This document shows, one piece after another, positions 14,181 through 14,646 of a DNA stretch of 14,646 nucleotides. The stretch is from Candidatus Latescibacterota bacterium. Its GTDB lineage: Bacteria > Latescibacterota > UBA2968 > UBA8231. The notes below the pieces were generated by a model. The model did no database searches. It saw only the letters and a list, made by a program, of their open reading frames with translations, and was not told the origin of the DNA. Numbering within the stretch: position 1 is the first letter of the stretch; each line of letters opens with the position of its first letter. Location: positions 1-14,646 of the forward strand of contig JAJDTN010000024.1 in NCBI GenBank assembly GCA_022827165.1. Reading direction: 5' to 3'. A program made the position numbers and the translations under genes.

Positions 14181-14646
14181 TCAACTCTTGAAGAACTCTT
14201 TCCAAGTTATCGTAGAACGGTTTGTCTGGTCTGTTCTGGTGTCCCTGACCTCTATCTGTAGTCCACCTTTGCTCATGTAGAGGTTGATCTCCACATCGAC
14301 ATTCCCAATCGGCTCATCGAGCTCCTTGTAGTCAAACAGGTCGCGGAGACTCTCCGCATTCGTGTTGGCTGCCAGTGCCATCGCAACTTCAAGCATGAAG
14401 GTCGTTTGGAGCATCGCTGATATGGCGACGAGATTGTCCCTGCTGACAACGCCAGCAGCCGGAGCCTCGGAGTAGAGTTTCAGCTGCATGCTTGCGTCTG
14501 GAGCTGACGGTATGGACAGCAATCCAAACTCCTCGATCACCATCTTGTCCTCCTTGATCTCGACCGTTTCCTCAAGGAGTTCCTTCTGCCAGTCCACCTC
14601 CGAAGCGATCGCCCGGTGTGGCACGACGGCCAACGGGCAGGCAAGC
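14181..14646 (-). CDS. Protein of unknown function (5' partial)
   Basis: About 154 codons are visible, and the frame is open to the window edge, so the TTG at 14633 is not necessarily the start. The protein is acidic (KELLEETVEIKEDK near the visible N-terminus), with an Ala-rich, possibly helical stretch around MLEVAMALAANTNAESL and a beta-like end (VDVEINLYMSKGGLQIEV) finishing WKEFFKS. I recognise no domain or catalytic motif. Base composition differs sharply from its neighbours: 29 of 60 bases are G/C in 14221-14280, against 44 of 60 in 10501-10560. This suggests a different origin or a chromosomal segment outside the catabolic locus. The visible part could belong to a short secreted or regulatory protein. 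No function is proposed. Confidence 0.6.
   Translation of the reverse strand, partial: LACPLAVVPHRAIASEVDWQKELLEETVEIKEDKMVIEEFGLLSIPSAPDASMQLKLYSEAPAAGVVSRDNLVAISAMLQTTFMLEVAMALAANTNAESLRDLFDYKELDEPIGNVDVEINLYMSKGGLQIEVRDTRTDQTNRSTITWKEFFKS

Overview
This is a G+C-rich bacterial window with dense, mostly operonic genes and no RNA genes, integrases or transposases. The best lineage clue is the tandem WD40 protein at the left edge. It ends in a C-terminal module with the motif PNPFNPDTWIPF, a FlgD/type-IX-sorting-like tail that I associate with Candidatus Poribacteria, Latescibacterota and related uncultured groups. A sulfatase, a phytanoyl-CoA-dioxygenase-like protein, an enolase-superfamily enzyme and several uncharacterised glycosidase-like TIM barrels close together fit the same picture. 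The lineage is an inference, not a proof.

Layout. (1) 2-1987 (+): 5'-truncated WD40 propeller protein, convergent with what follows. (2) 4584-2003 (-): a glycosidase-like TIM-barrel protein whose stop overlaps (ATGA) the start of an alpha/beta hydrolase. (3) 4585-5051: a damaged intergenic stretch holding a ~200-bp quasi-palindromic element (copy A), about 2.4 tandem ~57-bp repeats and the first 30 codons of a HAD-type hydrolase gene that was coupled (ATGA) to the MFS gene. (4) 6280-5048 (-): MFS transporter, divergent by 37 bp from (5) 6318-7769 (+): type I sulfatase with an intact C-x-P-x-R site. (6) 7795-7998: second copy (B) of the quasi-palindromic element. (7) 8150-10222 (+): large GHL6/GH42-like protein, followed after 1 nt by (8) 10224-11090 (+): PhyH-family oxygenase. 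(9) 14081-11221 (-): a second glycosidase-like protein paralogous to the first, overlapping (TTGA) an enolase-superfamily enzyme that starts at TTG. (10) Right edge: an orphan C-terminal tail, then an abrupt drop to about 50% G+C and a partial gene of unknown function.

Taken together, 2003-14081 reads as an accessory carbohydrate or sulfated-compound catabolic locus: three TIM-barrel glycosidase candidates, an esterase, a sulfatase, a sugar-acid-type enolase-superfamily enzyme, a non-haem iron oxygenase and an MFS permease. None of the proteins whose N-terminus is visible has an obvious signal peptide, so the chemistry is probably cytoplasmic on imported small molecules. The substrate cannot be read from sequence.

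The most unusual signal is the pair of quasi-palindromic elements. Their outer stems differ between copies, but each copy's two ends still pair perfectly (compensatory changes), which argues for a maintained hairpin.
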